Assembly: GCA_041441915.1 (NCBI GenBank)
Contig: JASDRS010000019.1
Span: 100,965-164,964 of the forward strand
DNA from: UBA10365 sp041441915
Lineage (GTDB): Bacteria > Pseudomonadota > Alphaproteobacteria > Rhodobacterales > Rhodobacteraceae
Reading direction: 5' to 3'
Length of the DNA stretch: 64,000 nucleotides
Shown one piece after another: positions 26,398 through 36,542 of the stretch (position 1 is its first letter; every line of letters begins with the position of its first letter). The position numbers were made by a program, and so were the translations under genes. The notes below the pieces were generated by a model. That model was given only the letters and a program-made list of their open reading frames with translations, ran no database searches and had not been told where the DNA came from.

Positions 26398-28839
26398 TTA
26401 GGCGCGGGTGCGTGTTGATTTAGGGTCATACATGGGGGCAAGGCTGGCGATGGCTTCAAAGCGTTTTCCAGCAATTTCGATTTCATAGTGAGAGCCCAAA
26501 AGATCAGAATCGCTTTGACCAAGGCAAGGCACATAGCCAAGCCCAACCGCGCCGCCCAAAGCGTGCCCATAATTTCCCGAGGTGATTTGATCAACTATCA
26601 TCCCATTACGAACGATCGCTTCGTTATGAAATAAGGTTGTGGCGGGATCTTTTAGCAAAAACTGCAGAACTTTACGTCTCAGCCCTTGTTCAGCACGCGC
26701 AAGAACAGCCTCACGGCCTATGAATGGGCCTTTATTGGTGCGAACAGCAAAACCCAAACCCGCTTCAAGCACATGGTCTTCGTCAGTGATATCATGGCCA
26801 AAATGGCGATATGCTTTTTCAATACGACAACTGTCTAGCGTATGAAGCCCGCAAAGTTTAAGTTCAAAATTGGTTTCAACTAGCGCTTCAAACACATGCG
26901 CCGCTTGGTCAGAGGAAACATAAATTTCCCACCCCAATTCGCCCACATACGTGACACGGTGCGCTCTAGCAAGTCCCATGCCAATTTCTATTTCCTTAGC
27001 AGTACCAAATGGATGCGATATATTGCTAAAGTCATTTGGGCTCACTAATTGCAACAGTTCCCGCGATTTTGGCCCCATTACGCAGATCACGGCTTCGCCC
27101 GCAGTAACATCAGTGATAACCACGAATTGATCTTCCAGATGCTGGCGCAGCCAGGCCAGATCGCGCTGCAACGTCCCCCCAGGCACAACCATCAAAAAGG
27201 CGTTCTCGCTTAAACGCGTGACGGTTAAATCAGATTCAATCCCGCCCCTTTCATTTAACATTTGCGTGTAAACGATCTTACCAACGGGCACGTCCATTTG
27301 ATTGGCGCAAAGCCACTGTAAAAAACCACAAGCGTCGCGCCCCTCGACCCTAATTTTCCCAAATGAGGTCATGTCAAACAGCCCAACCCCTTGGCGCACG
27401 GCCATATGCTCTGCTTTTTGATTTTCAAACCAATTTTGCTTGCCCCAAGAATATTCATATTCTGGACTTTGGCCTGGGGTCGCAAACCAATTGGCGCGCT
27501 CCCAGCCTGCCATTTCACCAAAAACCGCACCACGGGAGGCCAAATGAGCGTGCAAGGGTGAACGACGCACCCCGCGCGCGGTGGCAAATTGGCGGTAGGG
27601 GAAGTGATCGGCATAAAGTAGACCCAGAGTTTCAGAAACGCGCTCTTTCAAATAGCGACGGTTCTTTTGGAAAGGCTGCGCACGGCGAATGTCGACTTCC
27701 CACATATCAAAGGGCGGCTCACCCTCGGTAATCCAATGCGCGAGCGCCATGCCCGCCCCACCCGAACTAGCAATCCCAACCGAATTATAACCTGCCGCAA
27801 TGAAATAGCCGCCAAGTTCGGGCGCTTCGCCCAAGTAATAGCGGTCATCTGGCGTAAAGCTTTCTGGCCCGTTAAAGAACGTGTGAATGCCCGCTGTTTC
27901 AAACATCGGCATCCGGTTCATCGCAGCTTCTAGAATGGGTTGAAAATGGTTAAAATCTTCGGGCAAGCTATCAAAGCAGAAATCTTCTGGAATACCATTC
28001 ATGCCCCAAGGCTTTGCTTTAGGCTCAAAGGCGCCCAGCATCATTTTTCCAGCATCTTCTTTATAATAAGTGGACTCATCGGGCACCCTTAGAACCGGCA
28101 GACACGACAGGCCCGAGATTGGCTCAGTAACCAGATAAAAATGTTCGCAAGCATGCAACGGCAAGGTCACATTATTTTGAGCAGCCAAATCGCGGCCCCA
28201 CATTCCACCACAATTCACCACAACATCAGCAAAAATATGGCCTTCTTGGCCATGCTTGTCGACGTAACTGACCCCCGTAACACGGCGTTCAGCTTCGTCA
28301 ACTTTGATCACTTTCACGTTCTCAAATATTTGTACGCCCCGCATTCTAGCACCCTTAGCCAACGCCATCGCAATATTGGCCGGATCACACTGCCCATCAA
28401 GTGGGAGGTGCACCGCACCAAGGACATCAGACACTTTAATATGCGGATACATAGCTTTCACCTCTGAGGGCGAAATTTCATAAACTTCAACATCCAGAAT
28501 TCTCGCCAACGTGGCTTGGCGCAGCAATTCTTCATGACGCGCCTCAGTCAGGGCTACCGAAATCGACCCCACCTGCCGCATGCCTGTCGCCACACCAGTT
28601 TCGGCTTCAAGGTTGCAATAAAGCTCAGCAGAATATTTCGCCAAATTAGTCATATTTTTAGACCCACGCAACTGGCCTATCAAACCCGCGGCGTGCCATG
28701 TGGTACCGGATGTCAATTGCTTGCGTTCAAGCAAAACAATATCTGTCCAGCCCGCCTTGGCCAAATGATAGGCCACAGAGCAGCCAGAAACCCCGCCTCC
28801 AACAATCACCGCTTTTGCTTTTTTTGGCACATCAACCAT
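26398..28839 (-). CDS. FAD-dependent dehydrogenase with GcvT domain (dimethylglycine/sarcosine dehydrogenase-like)
   Basis: An 813-residue two-part enzyme. The N-terminal half is a DAO-type FAD oxidoreductase (AVIVGGGVSGCSVAYHLAKAG with the covalent-flavin region TSGTTWHAAG). The C-terminal half is a folate-binding aminomethyltransferase (GcvT) domain with GELGWEIYV. Members oxidatively remove methyl groups from dimethylglycine, sarcosine or related amines and pass formaldehyde to tetrahydrofolate. GGGAG five bases before the ATG at 28839 fixes the start. It is intact, unlike the similar gene immediately upstream. The exact substrate is not predictable. Confidence 0.88.
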   Translation of the reverse strand: MVDVPKKAKAVIVGGGVSGCSVAYHLAKAGWTDIVLLERKQLTSGTTWHAAGLIGQLRGSKNMTNLAKYSAELYCNLEAETGVATGMRQVGSISVALTEARHEELLRQATLARILDVEVYEISPSEVKAMYPHIKVSDVLGAVHLPLDGQCDPANIAMALAKGARMRGVQIFENVKVIKVDEAERRVTGVSYVDKHGQEGHIFADVVVNCGGMWGRDLAAQNNVTLPLHACEHFYLVTEPISGLSCLPVLRVPDESTYYKEDAGKMMLGAFEPKAKPWGMNGIPEDFCFDSLPEDFNHFQPILEAAMNRMPMFETAGIHTFFNGPESFTPDDRYYLGEAPELGGYFIAAGYNSVGIASSGGAGMALAHWITEGEPPFDMWEVDIRRAQPFQKNRRYLKERVSETLGLLYADHFPYRQFATARGVRRSPLHAHLASRGAVFGEMAGWERANWFATPGQSPEYEYSWGKQNWFENQKAEHMAVRQGVGLFDMTSFGKIRVEGRDACGFLQWLCANQMDVPVGKIVYTQMLNERGGIESDLTVTRLSENAFLMVVPGGTLQRDLAWLRQHLEDQFVVITDVTAGEAVICVMGPKSRELLQLVSPNDFSNISHPFGTAKEIEIGMGLARAHRVTYVGELGWEIYVSSDQAAHVFEALVETNFELKLCGLHTLDSCRIEKAYRHFGHDITDEDHVLEAGLGFAVRTNKGPFIGREAVLARAEQGLRRKVLQFLLKDPATTLFHNEAIVRNGMIVDQITSGNYGHALGGAVGLGYVPCLGQSDSDLLGSHYEIEIAGKRFEAIASLAPMYDPKSTRTRA

Positions 28840-28862
28840 GGAAACTCCCATTAAAATCAGAT

Positions 28863-31310
28863 TTAAGATGCGGCACGAATGCGTTCGTTCATTGGATCCC
28901 ACATCGGGGCGTCGGGCTGAACAATGGCTTTGTGGCGAGTGCCAAATATTTCAACTTCAATTTCGGTGGCCTCGACAGCAAGATCAGCGCGCAGCATGCC
29001 CAAGGCAATGCAGGCCTCAACCCGATGGCCATAATAACCGCTAGTGGTTTCCCCCACTACTTTGCTGTCATGCCAAAGTGTTGACATATAAGGTGGATCA
29101 TAATCTCCAGCTTCAACCCTCAAGGTAACAAAGCGCTTAGTCAAGCCCGCTTGCTTTTGAACCATAAGAGCGGCCTTGCCTCGAAATTCAGGCTTGCTCC
29201 AATCAATAAACCTTTCAAGCCCACCTTAAAGTAGGCTGTAATCAGTTGAAAGATCGCCCTTCCAAACGCGATAGCCCTTTTCAATGCGTAGGGAATTAAG
29301 AGCGAACATCCCAAAGGGTTTAAGTCCTAAGGGCCCGCCTGCTGCTATCACCGCTTCATAAATAGATTGGGTTTTGGCGTATTTCGAATGGATTTCCCAA
29401 CCCAGTTCACCGGCAAACGACACGCGCATCAAAAACGCACCTTGCCCTGCTACTTGCGCATCTTGAAAGGTCAGCCATGGCTTGCTAAGGTCAGCATCCG
29501 TCACTTTTGCCAAAATTTCGCGTGATTTGGGGCCAGTTATAATTTGAGCAGACCAAGATTCAGTCACATCTTGCAGCAATAGACCTGCCGTTAAATGGCG
29601 CTGCAGCCATTCGCCATCATGTGATTGGGCAGTTGCGGCGGTGATCAGCAAAATCTCGTCTTCTCCCAAACGCGCGACCGACATTTCTGTGATAATGCGG
29701 CCCAGATCATCAGCAAAATAGGCCAGACCTAGGCGGCCAATATTGGGTAATTTTCCTGAAATTTGCCGGGCGAGCCAGGCGCTCGCCCCCAACCCCGACA
29801 AAACAAACCGCGAAAAGCCCGGTAGATCCAAAATGCCCGCCGCATCTCGTACCGCTTGGACTTCTGCGCGCACGGCTTCGAACCAAGCGCCTTTACGCGC
29901 CCAAGTTTGAGCCCCCGCGTCGGATGTATCATCCCCCACGCGGGCATACCAATTGGCACGTTCCCACCCGTTGTAAGCCCCAAAGACCGCGCCCTAAGCT
30001 GCGATTTTGTTATGCACCGCCGAGAGCTTTTTATTGCGCCCCTCTGGCCAAGAAAAATGTGGGGAATGCATCGCATATTCATGCCCATAGACTTCCATAA
30101 CCTTGGCAATCAGATAGGATTCATCTTCAAAACCTGTGAAGCGGCGTGGATCGCACGACCACATATCCCATTCGGTTGCGCCCTTAGTCATCCATTCAGC
30201 TAAGACTTTACCAGCTCCACCGGCTTGGCAAATACCAAACGTGAAAACACAGGCTTCAAAAGCATTTGGCACGCCCGGCATTGGTCCAATTAAAGGATTT
30301 CCGTCAGGTGTATATGGAATGGGTCCATTGATATTTTTAGTCAGAGGCGCCGTTTCCAGAAGCGGTACGCGAGCCATGGCATCAGTAATATACCAATCCA
30401 AACGATCCAGATCATCGGGAAAAAGCTGAAAGCTGAAGTCTTCGGGGAACGGGTCATCTTTTGAAATCCAATGGGCTTTACCGTTTCGCTCATAGGGACC
30501 TAAGTTAAAACCATTTTTTTCTTGGCGTAAATAATAGCTGCTGTCTACATCGCGCAAGAGCGGTAGCTTTGTACCAGTAAACTTCGCAAAGTCAACTACT
30601 TCCGGCACTGTGTCAAACAACATATATTGGTGCGACATGACCATCATTGGCACATCACGGCCAAACCATTTACCTACTTCACGCGCATAATACCCCGCAG
30701 CGTTGACAACATAATCGCAAGTAATATCGCCTTTTGGGGTCGAGATCACCCATTGATTTCCAACACGGTGCGCGCCTGTGGCGGGGCAAAAGCGCTCAAT
30801 GCGCACGCCCAAATTACGGGCTCCCCTAGCCAAGGCTTGAGTTAGTTGCGCAGGGTCAATGTCGCCGTCATAAGGATCGTAAAGAGCACCCTTTAAATCA
30901 TGAATGGCTATAAAAGGATACTTTTCAGCGATCTGGTTTGGCGATAAAATCTCAAGTGCCATGCCCTGATGGCGCCCCATGCCGACCACGCGGCGAAATT
31001 CATTCATACGCTCGTCAGTATGAGCCAGTCGGATAGAACCGGTGACATGGTAGTTCATCGGGTAATCTACCACCGCCCCCAAACCGCGGTAAAGTTCAGC
31101 AGAATAGCGCTGCATATTCATGATTGACCAACTTGACGAAAATGTGGGAACATTGCCTGCCGCGTGCCAAGTTGACCCTGCGGTGAGTTCATTTTTTTCT
31201 AGCAAAACAAGGTCACTCCAACCTACTAAGGCCAAGTGGTAAGCGCAGGAAGTCCCAACAGCGCCACCCCCAATAATAACAACCTTAGCGTAGTTTGGTA
31301 AATCTGACAT
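28863..31310 (-). pseudogene. Second FAD/GcvT dehydrogenase, interrupted by two in-frame stops
   Basis: One continuous frame of 815 codons encodes a paralogue of the downstream enzyme, with VVIIGGGAVGTSCAYHLALVG, STWHAAGN, GAVFGAYNGWERANWYA and GELGWEIHS. It is cut by TAG at 29994-29996 (codon 439) and TAA at 29226-29228 (codon 695). Homology continues in the same frame through both, so each is a point change: probably AAG to TAG before GAVFGAYNGWE and CAA to TAA in DYSLL-stop-GGLERF. The start at 31310 has GGGAG upstream, like its paralogue. The N-terminal 438 residues alone might still fold as an FAD domain. Confidence 0.9.
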
Positions 31311-31385
31311 GTAAGCTCCCATTTCAATTCATACAGAGTATCAACAGAAGTTTTCACACTTTCAATCAGACAAATTGCCAGTTAT

Positions 31386-31404
31386 TAATCGATGATTTCG
31401 ATTA
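31386..31404. promoter_or_regulatory. LysR-type operator in the divergent promoter
   Basis: TAATCGATGATTTCGATTA is a perfect 7-base inverted repeat around a 5-base spacer and contains a T-N11-A core, the classic LysR-family site. It ends nine bases before the LysR ATG and about 75 bases from the dehydrogenase start, as expected for autoregulated divergent control. Confidence 0.65.
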
Positions 31405-31413
31405 GAGGTAATC

Positions 31414-32271
31414 ATGCAAATTGAGCTTTTGGAAACATTTCTTGACCTTGCGCAAACGCGATCCTTTAACCGCACAGCCGAACGGCTTGGCCTCGCACAA
31501 TCAACAATTTCAAGTCGCGTGAAGGCCTTAGAATTGGCACTAGGTTCAAAATTATTTAACCACTCACGCGCGGGAACCGAACTTACATCAGAGGGGCTGA
31601 AATTCGAACCCCACGCGCGATCATTACTGCATGAATGGAACGAAGCGGCGCGGCGATTAAAATCTTTGGCTAACGGATCACAAACCGTTAAAATGGGAAT
31701 TCAGAATGATCTGGCAGGCCAGCAGATTGGCTAATGGGTGGCAGGTTTTCGCCGCGCTTTAGCTGATATGAGCTTTTACATAGAGCCCGATTATTCAGCG
31801 CAAATGTGCGCTGATTTATTAAGCGGTACTCATGATTTTGCCGTTATGTATACAGCCAAACCGCATCCGGACATTCACTTCACTTCGGTTGGAGATGTGG
31901 GATATGTGATGATATCATCATACACCAACTTGGTGGCTGATTTACAGCCTGACAGCTATGTATTTGCACATTTCTCACCAGCTTTTCAAAAAATGCACCG
32001 ACAACTTTTTCCGCAACTGTCCCAAGCGCCGATGTCCGTAGGCCAAAGCGCCACTATGAGCGCTCTTTTGTTCGCAATGGGGGGCGCGGGCTATGTGCTA
32101 GAACGCACCTCCAAAACTATGATCGACACAGGACAGTTTTGTGCGGTGGATGATGCACCATTGCTGCGACAACCCATCTATGTGGCAACGCATCTGCGTC
32201 ACCGTATTTCCCCCCTGCACCGACATTTGTTGCGCGTGGTACAGCGCCACCTTGGCGAGAAATCTGCTTAA
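31414..32271 (+). pseudogene. LysR-family regulator with an in-frame stop
   Basis: A LysR-type activator of 285 codons: N-terminal winged helix (MQIELLETFLDLAQTRSFNR, RLGLAQSTISSRVKALE) and a substrate-binding domain (FYIEPDYSAQMCADLLSG). TAA at 31732-31734 (codon 107) interrupts it at LAGQQIG-stop-WVAGFRRAL; the frame continues in register on both sides, so a single change, plausibly GAA to TAA, is enough. A GTG right after the stop could restart a fragment lacking the DNA-binding domain. It is divergent from the damaged dehydrogenase it presumably controlled. Confidence 0.88.
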
Positions 32272-32693
32272 AAATTGCTGCAGTATCAGGAATTCTTGCC
32301 GTACCAAAAGCTTTACCCACCAAAAAAAATAAGCAAAAACATCTAATAAATATCATATTTTTCTGCAATTTCTGTGATTTTGCACCCTACACAATGGCGT
32401 TGACCAATGAATTTTTAAGTGGATCTACAATTTCTCAGATTTTAAAAGAGACTTTTAAATTTGTTCAATTGTGTATTTCAAACATCGTCAAAACATCGAT
32501 CCACTAATCCGAAACGAATGCTAACTAGATGCGTGCATCGGGGATGAAAAGTTTGGTCTGGTAAAAACAAAACACGACTCTGGCCAAAGGTGCGGCACAA
32601 AAAATTACCCTTACTATGCTCAGAAAATGAGCTCAAGAAAAGGTCGCCAAAATTAAAAAAATAAAAACCTTTCGCCAGAAACGTAACTTGGGC
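32272..32693. other. AT-rich intergenic stretch
   Basis: I see no gene, RNA or clear regulatory site in these 422 bases after the LysR remnant. Poly-A and poly-T runs are frequent. Confidence 0.5.
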
Positions 32694-33107
32694 TTAAGTA
32701 ACATCTAAGTCTTGAGCGCCTTCATTTGGTTCTGGCGTATAGGCGCGAGTTTTCTCCTTAATTCTGTCCCATTTATCGCCTTCGGCCCAAATAGACACGC
32801 AAACCGTTTCTTTACCAGCCTCCGACATATGTGCAGGCATACGGTCAACTATGCGAGTACGTAAGCGTACATCAAATTTGAGTGCGGCGCCAACAATATC
32901 TGAAACTTCAGATGACAAGTAACCTAAAAAATGGCGCTTGCTACGTTTAAAAAATAGCAGTGAGCGATATTGGCGGACGAAAAACACCCCTACTTTACCC
33001 TCGTTTGACGCGGCAAGTTCAGCGTTCTCACCGATCGAAACAATCTCTGGTATCGAACGATTTCCAGAATTGGTAAGCAAAGTTTTCTGAACGACAACTT
33101 GCATCAT
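32694..33107 (-). CDS. Hypothetical protein
   Basis: A 137-residue soluble protein that I do not recognise. It begins MMQVVVQKTLLTNSGNRSIPE, has a basic middle (RQYRSLLFFKRSKRHFLGYL) and an acidic end. There is no signal peptide or membrane segment. The ribosome site is weak (GAAAGAAA), and either of the first two codons could be the start. It sits alone between the LysR remnant and bactofilin on the same strand as bactofilin, 180 bases apart. Regular codon use and length suggest that it is real. Confidence 0.55.
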   Translation of the reverse strand: MMQVVVQKTLLTNSGNRSIPEIVSIGENAELAASNEGKVGVFFVRQYRSLLFFKRSKRHFLGYLSSEVSDIVGAALKFDVRLRTRIVDRMPAHMSEAGKETVCVSIWAEGDKWDRIKEKTRAYTPEPNEGAQDLDVT

Positions 33108-33287
33108 TTTCTTTCATTTTGAAATCATTTCAATCAGCAAAGAAACGATCAAACAAGCCAATCTAAGCAAAAATAATCGTTAATTCCAAAGAATTAAACG
33201 ATTGCTCTTTTATAATGCACTAATTAGATTATGTGCGCCAGTTTTATTTGCAAGCAAACCTAGTCCCAAGAAGGTGCTAAGGTCAAG

Positions 33288-33737
33288 TTAAGCGCCCAAA
33301 CGTGTATAGGTTGACACAATTTCGGCCAATTCAGGATCTGCGTTACGGGGAGTTTCGTCAGCAAGCAAACGCGTCGGCGCGGGCTGTTCTTTTTCTTGAC
33401 GCACAATTTTACCGTCAATCTTTCCGCCTGATTCGACAACAAGAATCGAATGATAAATTTCACCCGAAACGCTCCCAGTTGTATTGACTTGAAGTTTCAT
33501 GCATTTAACCATGCCTTCTACATCACCGTCAACAATAACCATAGTCGCGTAAATTGACCCTTTAAGCCGTGAACCGGCTGCAATTGTGATGCTATTAGCG
33601 CGCACTTCACCGTTAATCTCACCCTCAAGCAAGATATCAGAACTGGTTTTGATGTTACCATCAATTTGTAACCCTGCGCGGATAATTGTTGGTGCTCCAT
33701 TACGAGACTGCTCGTTTGTTTCCATAATGCCTGTCAT
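33288..33737 (-). CDS. Bactofilin
   Basis: Bactofilins are polymer-forming cytoskeletal proteins with a right-handed beta-helix core, used for cell shape, stalk formation or polarity in alphaproteobacteria. The 149-residue product shows the regular repeats IDGNIKTSSDILLEGEING, GSRLKGSIYATMVIVDGDVEG and GSVSGEIYHSILVVESGGKI, flanked by disordered ends. No membrane segment is present. The partner peptidase often found beside bactofilin genes is absent here. Confidence 0.88.
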   Translation of the reverse strand: MTGIMETNEQSRNGAPTIIRAGLQIDGNIKTSSDILLEGEINGEVRANSITIAAGSRLKGSIYATMVIVDGDVEGMVKCMKLQVNTTGSVSGEIYHSILVVESGGKIDGKIVRQEKEQPAPTRLLADETPRNADPELAEIVSTYTRLGA

Positions 33738-34083
33738 TTTGTCCCCCGGTTTCGAACCCGTTTCGCTTTATTTAAAAGCCAATTTACTTATAAAGCCAGT
33801 TGCAAGTAACATGCCAACTGACCTTTGCCCACAGGGCCTCGATTAGCGGAAGATGGTTTTATTTTATAACCGCACCACCTCATCCGCATCTTTACAAATT
33901 TTGCGGACATGTTCGCTTAAAGTCAATCCATCCATCCGGTACATACTTATTATAATTTTACTTACAAAAGTTTGTATAAATCAGAAATTTAGCCCAAAAG
34001 GGCAAACAGTTTTATAAAAATACAATCAAACTCACGGGAGGGCTTGATATTTACTAAACCTCTAGCTAAAGCCCCAAAGTCCG
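33738..34083. other. Intergenic stretch between bactofilin and tRNA-Ser
   Basis: No gene is seen. The AT-rich part at 33930-34020 (for example TATTATAATTTT) probably holds the tRNA promoter, but no confident -35/-10 pair can be assigned. Confidence 0.4.
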
Positions 34084-34170
34084 GGATGGGTGGCCGAGCG
34101 GTTTAAGGCTCCAGTCTTGAAAACTGGCGTAGGGGGAACTCTACCGTGGGTTCGAATCCCACCCCATCCG
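34084..34170 (+). tRNA. tRNA-Ser (anticodon UGA)
   Basis: The acceptor stem GGATGGG (34084-34090) pairs with CCCATCC, followed by discriminator G. The anticodon arm is CCAGT-CTTGAAA-ACTGG, giving anticodon TGA. The long variable arm (GTAGGGGGAACTCTAC) and the T-arm GGGTTCGAATCCC mark it as a serine tRNA. CCA is not encoded. It reads UCA and related serine codons. Confidence 0.96.
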
Positions 34171-34752
34171 GATTAACAACTCTGCTAAAGATAAAAGTGC
34201 CCTGCAGCTTACCCTGCAGCTTAAAGGGTAAACTTGTTCGTGCCGCGGGTTTATTTCAAGACGCATATACGTCTAAAGCAATGCAAACTAAGAAAAGCCA
34301 AATCCAATTTTTAAACTATATTTTTAACTACCCTAGTTTTAATTAACTTATCAAAATTGGACTATGTTCGACGAATTAAGTGCGGAGCCTTGGCCCCATA
34401 TTAGTGAGTTTGGGATTGTTCGATGCGTGTGCTACTAAAACAAGCCTTATAGCTTAAGGGCGGCAACCTGGTATTTAGCATTCAGCAAGCCAAAAAAAAC
34501 TTGATAAGTTGGGGCCTGTCCGTGCCCTAACAAGCCGCGCGTAACAGTCAACAAAGCAATGCGGCACCGGTCAAGAGAGGCTTGACAAAAGCAGAGTTTT
34601 TAGTGATTTATGCCAAATGTAATTTGACCAAAAACTTGTTTTCATTGTAATAGCGCAGCCCAATACGAACAAACAACTGGGTCTGTCAAAAATCATTTAA
34701 CTTGGCTATAAGTACGCATATGTTCTAAATCTGGCAACAAAAAGGTCCGCAG
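34171..34752. other. Intergenic stretch between tRNA-Ser and the carboxypeptidase gene
   Basis: These 582 bases contain a 12-base tandem duplication just after the tRNA (listed separately) and otherwise no gene I can support. The final part is AT-rich and probably includes the promoter of the D-Ala-D-Ala carboxypeptidase. Confidence 0.45.
34200..34223. repeat. Two tandem copies of a 12-base unit after tRNA-Ser
   Basis: CCCTGCAGCTTA occurs twice back to back, 30 bases after the tRNA. The second copy can also fold with GGGTAA at 34226-34231 (TTACCC/GGGTAA stem), so the unit may come from duplication of one arm of a hairpin. Confidence 0.8.
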
Positions 34753-35904
34753 ATGCTCCAAAGAATATGGTTTTGGTTGCTTTTGGTTGGAAGTATTACA
34801 CAGGGTGCCTATGGTTATGAAACGACCGCGCGTTCTGCCTGGGTCTATGATGTAACGACCCAAACTGTGATTTTATCAAAAAATTCACAAGTTGCCTATC
34901 CACCAGCCTCAATGTCTAAATTAATGACGCTGAATATGGCCTTCGAGGCTTTAACCGACGGCCGTCTGACACTTGATACACCGATGACCGTGTCTACCCG
35001 TGCCCGCAAAATGGGCGGCTCAACCATGTTTTTAAACGAGCAGGACCGCCCCACCGTATCAGACCTGATCTATGGTATAATCATTAATTCAGGTAATGAC
35101 GCATGTGTGGTGATAGCCGAAGGGCTTGCTGGCACCGAAGATGCTTTTGCCGCCCTCATGACTAAACGCGCCACCACTTTGGGCCTAAGCCAATCAACTT
35201 TTAAAAATGCCAGTGGCTGGCCCGCAGATGGCCACCAAATGAGCATGGAAGATTTGGGAAAATTGGCCCTGCGCCTGATCGAAGAGTTTCCACAATTTTA
35301 CTCATTTTTTTCAAAAAAAGAATTCAACTATGCCAATCGCGCACCTGCCAATCGTTTTAACCGCAATCCTTTGCTTAAACTAAATATTGGGGCCGATGGT
35401 TTAAAAACTGGCCATACTGAAGAGGCTGGCTATGGGCTGGTCGGATCCGCCGTTCAGGACGACCGGCGAGTGATTGTCGTGCTTTCAGGCATGGGTTCGG
35501 AACATAACCGCTCCGCCGAGGCAGAAAAAATCTTTAATTGGGCCTTTCGTGATTTCACCATTAAAACACTTTTGCCCGCCGGCAAACCTGTTGCACAGGC
35601 CGAAGTTTGGCTGGGCGCCCAACATAGCGTGAACCTGGTGCCCGCCTATGACGTACGCCGTCTTGTGCCCACAGAAGGTGCCACAAATTTGACGGCCGAA
35701 GTGGTCTATGAAGGGCCCGTTTCTGCCCCGATCATGGCGGGTATGATCTTGGGTGAATTAAATATTTTTGTGCCCGGCTTTGAAAACTCACGCGTGCCAT
35801 TAGTCGCGCAAACTAGCGTTTCAGTAGGCGGTATGTTTAAACGTTTAGAAACAGCTCTTAATTTGCTGATTTATCGGTTTTTGCTCAATGATGAAGGCCA
35901 GTGA
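34753..35904 (+). CDS. D-alanyl-D-alanine carboxypeptidase (DacA/DacC-like)
   Basis: A low-molecular-weight penicillin-binding protein that trims the terminal D-Ala from peptidoglycan stem peptides in the periplasm. A signal peptide covers about residues 1-21. The active-site motifs are S53-M-S-K56, S113-G-N and K218-T-G, in the expected order and spacing. The C-terminal domain ends in an amphipathic segment (MFKRLETALNLLIYRFL) that would anchor it to the membrane. It is 383 residues long and shares one base with tmk, heading the tmk-holB-tatD operon. Confidence 0.94.
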   Translation: MLQRIWFWLLLVGSITQGAYGYETTARSAWVYDVTTQTVILSKNSQVAYPPASMSKLMTLNMAFEALTDGRLTLDTPMTVSTRARKMGGSTMFLNEQDRPTVSDLIYGIIINSGNDACVVIAEGLAGTEDAFAALMTKRATTLGLSQSTFKNASGWPADGHQMSMEDLGKLALRLIEEFPQFYSFFSKKEFNYANRAPANRFNRNPLLKLNIGADGLKTGHTEEAGYGLVGSAVQDDRRVIVVLSGMGSEHNRSAEAEKIFNWAFRDFTIKTLLPAGKPVAQAEVWLGAQHSVNLVPAYDVRRLVPTEGATNLTAEVVYEGPVSAPIMAGMILGELNIFVPGFENSRVPLVAQTSVSVGGMFKRLETALNLLIYRFLLNDEGQ

Positions 35905-36542
35905 TGTCAGGCCCCGCCCGCTCACTGGGTGCTTTTATAAGTTTTGAAGGCATTGATGGCTCAGGTAAAAGCACGCAAGCGCGGCTTTTAACGCAAAGCC
36001 TCCGCGATTTAGGGCTCGAAGTTGTGCTGACCCGCGAACCTGGTGGATCAGAAGGTGGAGAAGAGATCCGCGCCCTGGTTTTACAGGGTGATGCGGACCG
36101 CTGGTCCCCTGAAACCGAGCTATTGCTTTTCACAGCAGCACGGTTCGACCACTTGGAAAAGACCGTTATGCCAGCGCTGAAACGTGGTGCCGTGGTGATA
36201 ACAGACCGTTTCGCTGATTCTACCCGTATTTACCAAGGAATTACACGCGGCGCACGTGCCAAAATGGTGAATGCGCTGCATGATCTAATGATTGGGATAG
36301 AACCAGACCTAACAATATTGATTGACATTGACCCAAAAATTGGCTTCACGCGCGCCACAGACCGTGCGGGTGTTGAGCTACGGTTTGAAAATATGGGCGG
36401 CCAAATGCAAAAAGAAATGCGCCAAGGCTTTTTGGATTTAGCGCGAAGCCATTCCCGCTTTGCTATCTTTGACGGCGACGACCTATCCGACCGCATTGCA
36501 TTAGATGTTTTTAAAACTGCCGTACAAAGGCTGGGCCTTTAG
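35904..36542 (+). CDS. tmk: Thymidylate kinase
   Basis: Tmk phosphorylates dTMP to dTDP. The P-loop FEGIDGSGKSTQARLL lies near residue 15, the DR motif in ITDRFADSTRIYQG follows, and the lid-region arginines are visible. The ATG at 35904 overlaps the carboxypeptidase TGA (TGATG). The next gene, holB, starts directly after the stop, a conserved tmk-holB pairing. Confidence 0.95.
   Translation: MSGPARSLGAFISFEGIDGSGKSTQARLLTQSLRDLGLEVVLTREPGGSEGGEEIRALVLQGDADRWSPETELLLFTAARFDHLEKTVMPALKRGAVVITDRFADSTRIYQGITRGARAKMVNALHDLMIGIEPDLTILIDIDPKIGFTRATDRAGVELRFENMGGQMQKEMRQGFLDLARSHSRFAIFDGDDLSDRIALDVFKTAVQRLGL

Noticed and set aside
29226..29996. Stops in the FAD/GcvT gene as pyrrolysine or other stop recoding
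   Set aside because: The two stops are different codons (TAG and TAA), the matching residues in the intact paralogue region are ordinary K/Q-type positions, no pyl gene is seen, and TAG and TAA end other genes here (secD uses TAG).
34209..34231. Terminator after tRNA-Ser
   Set aside because: The TTACCC/GGGTAA stem has an eleven-base loop and no T-run.
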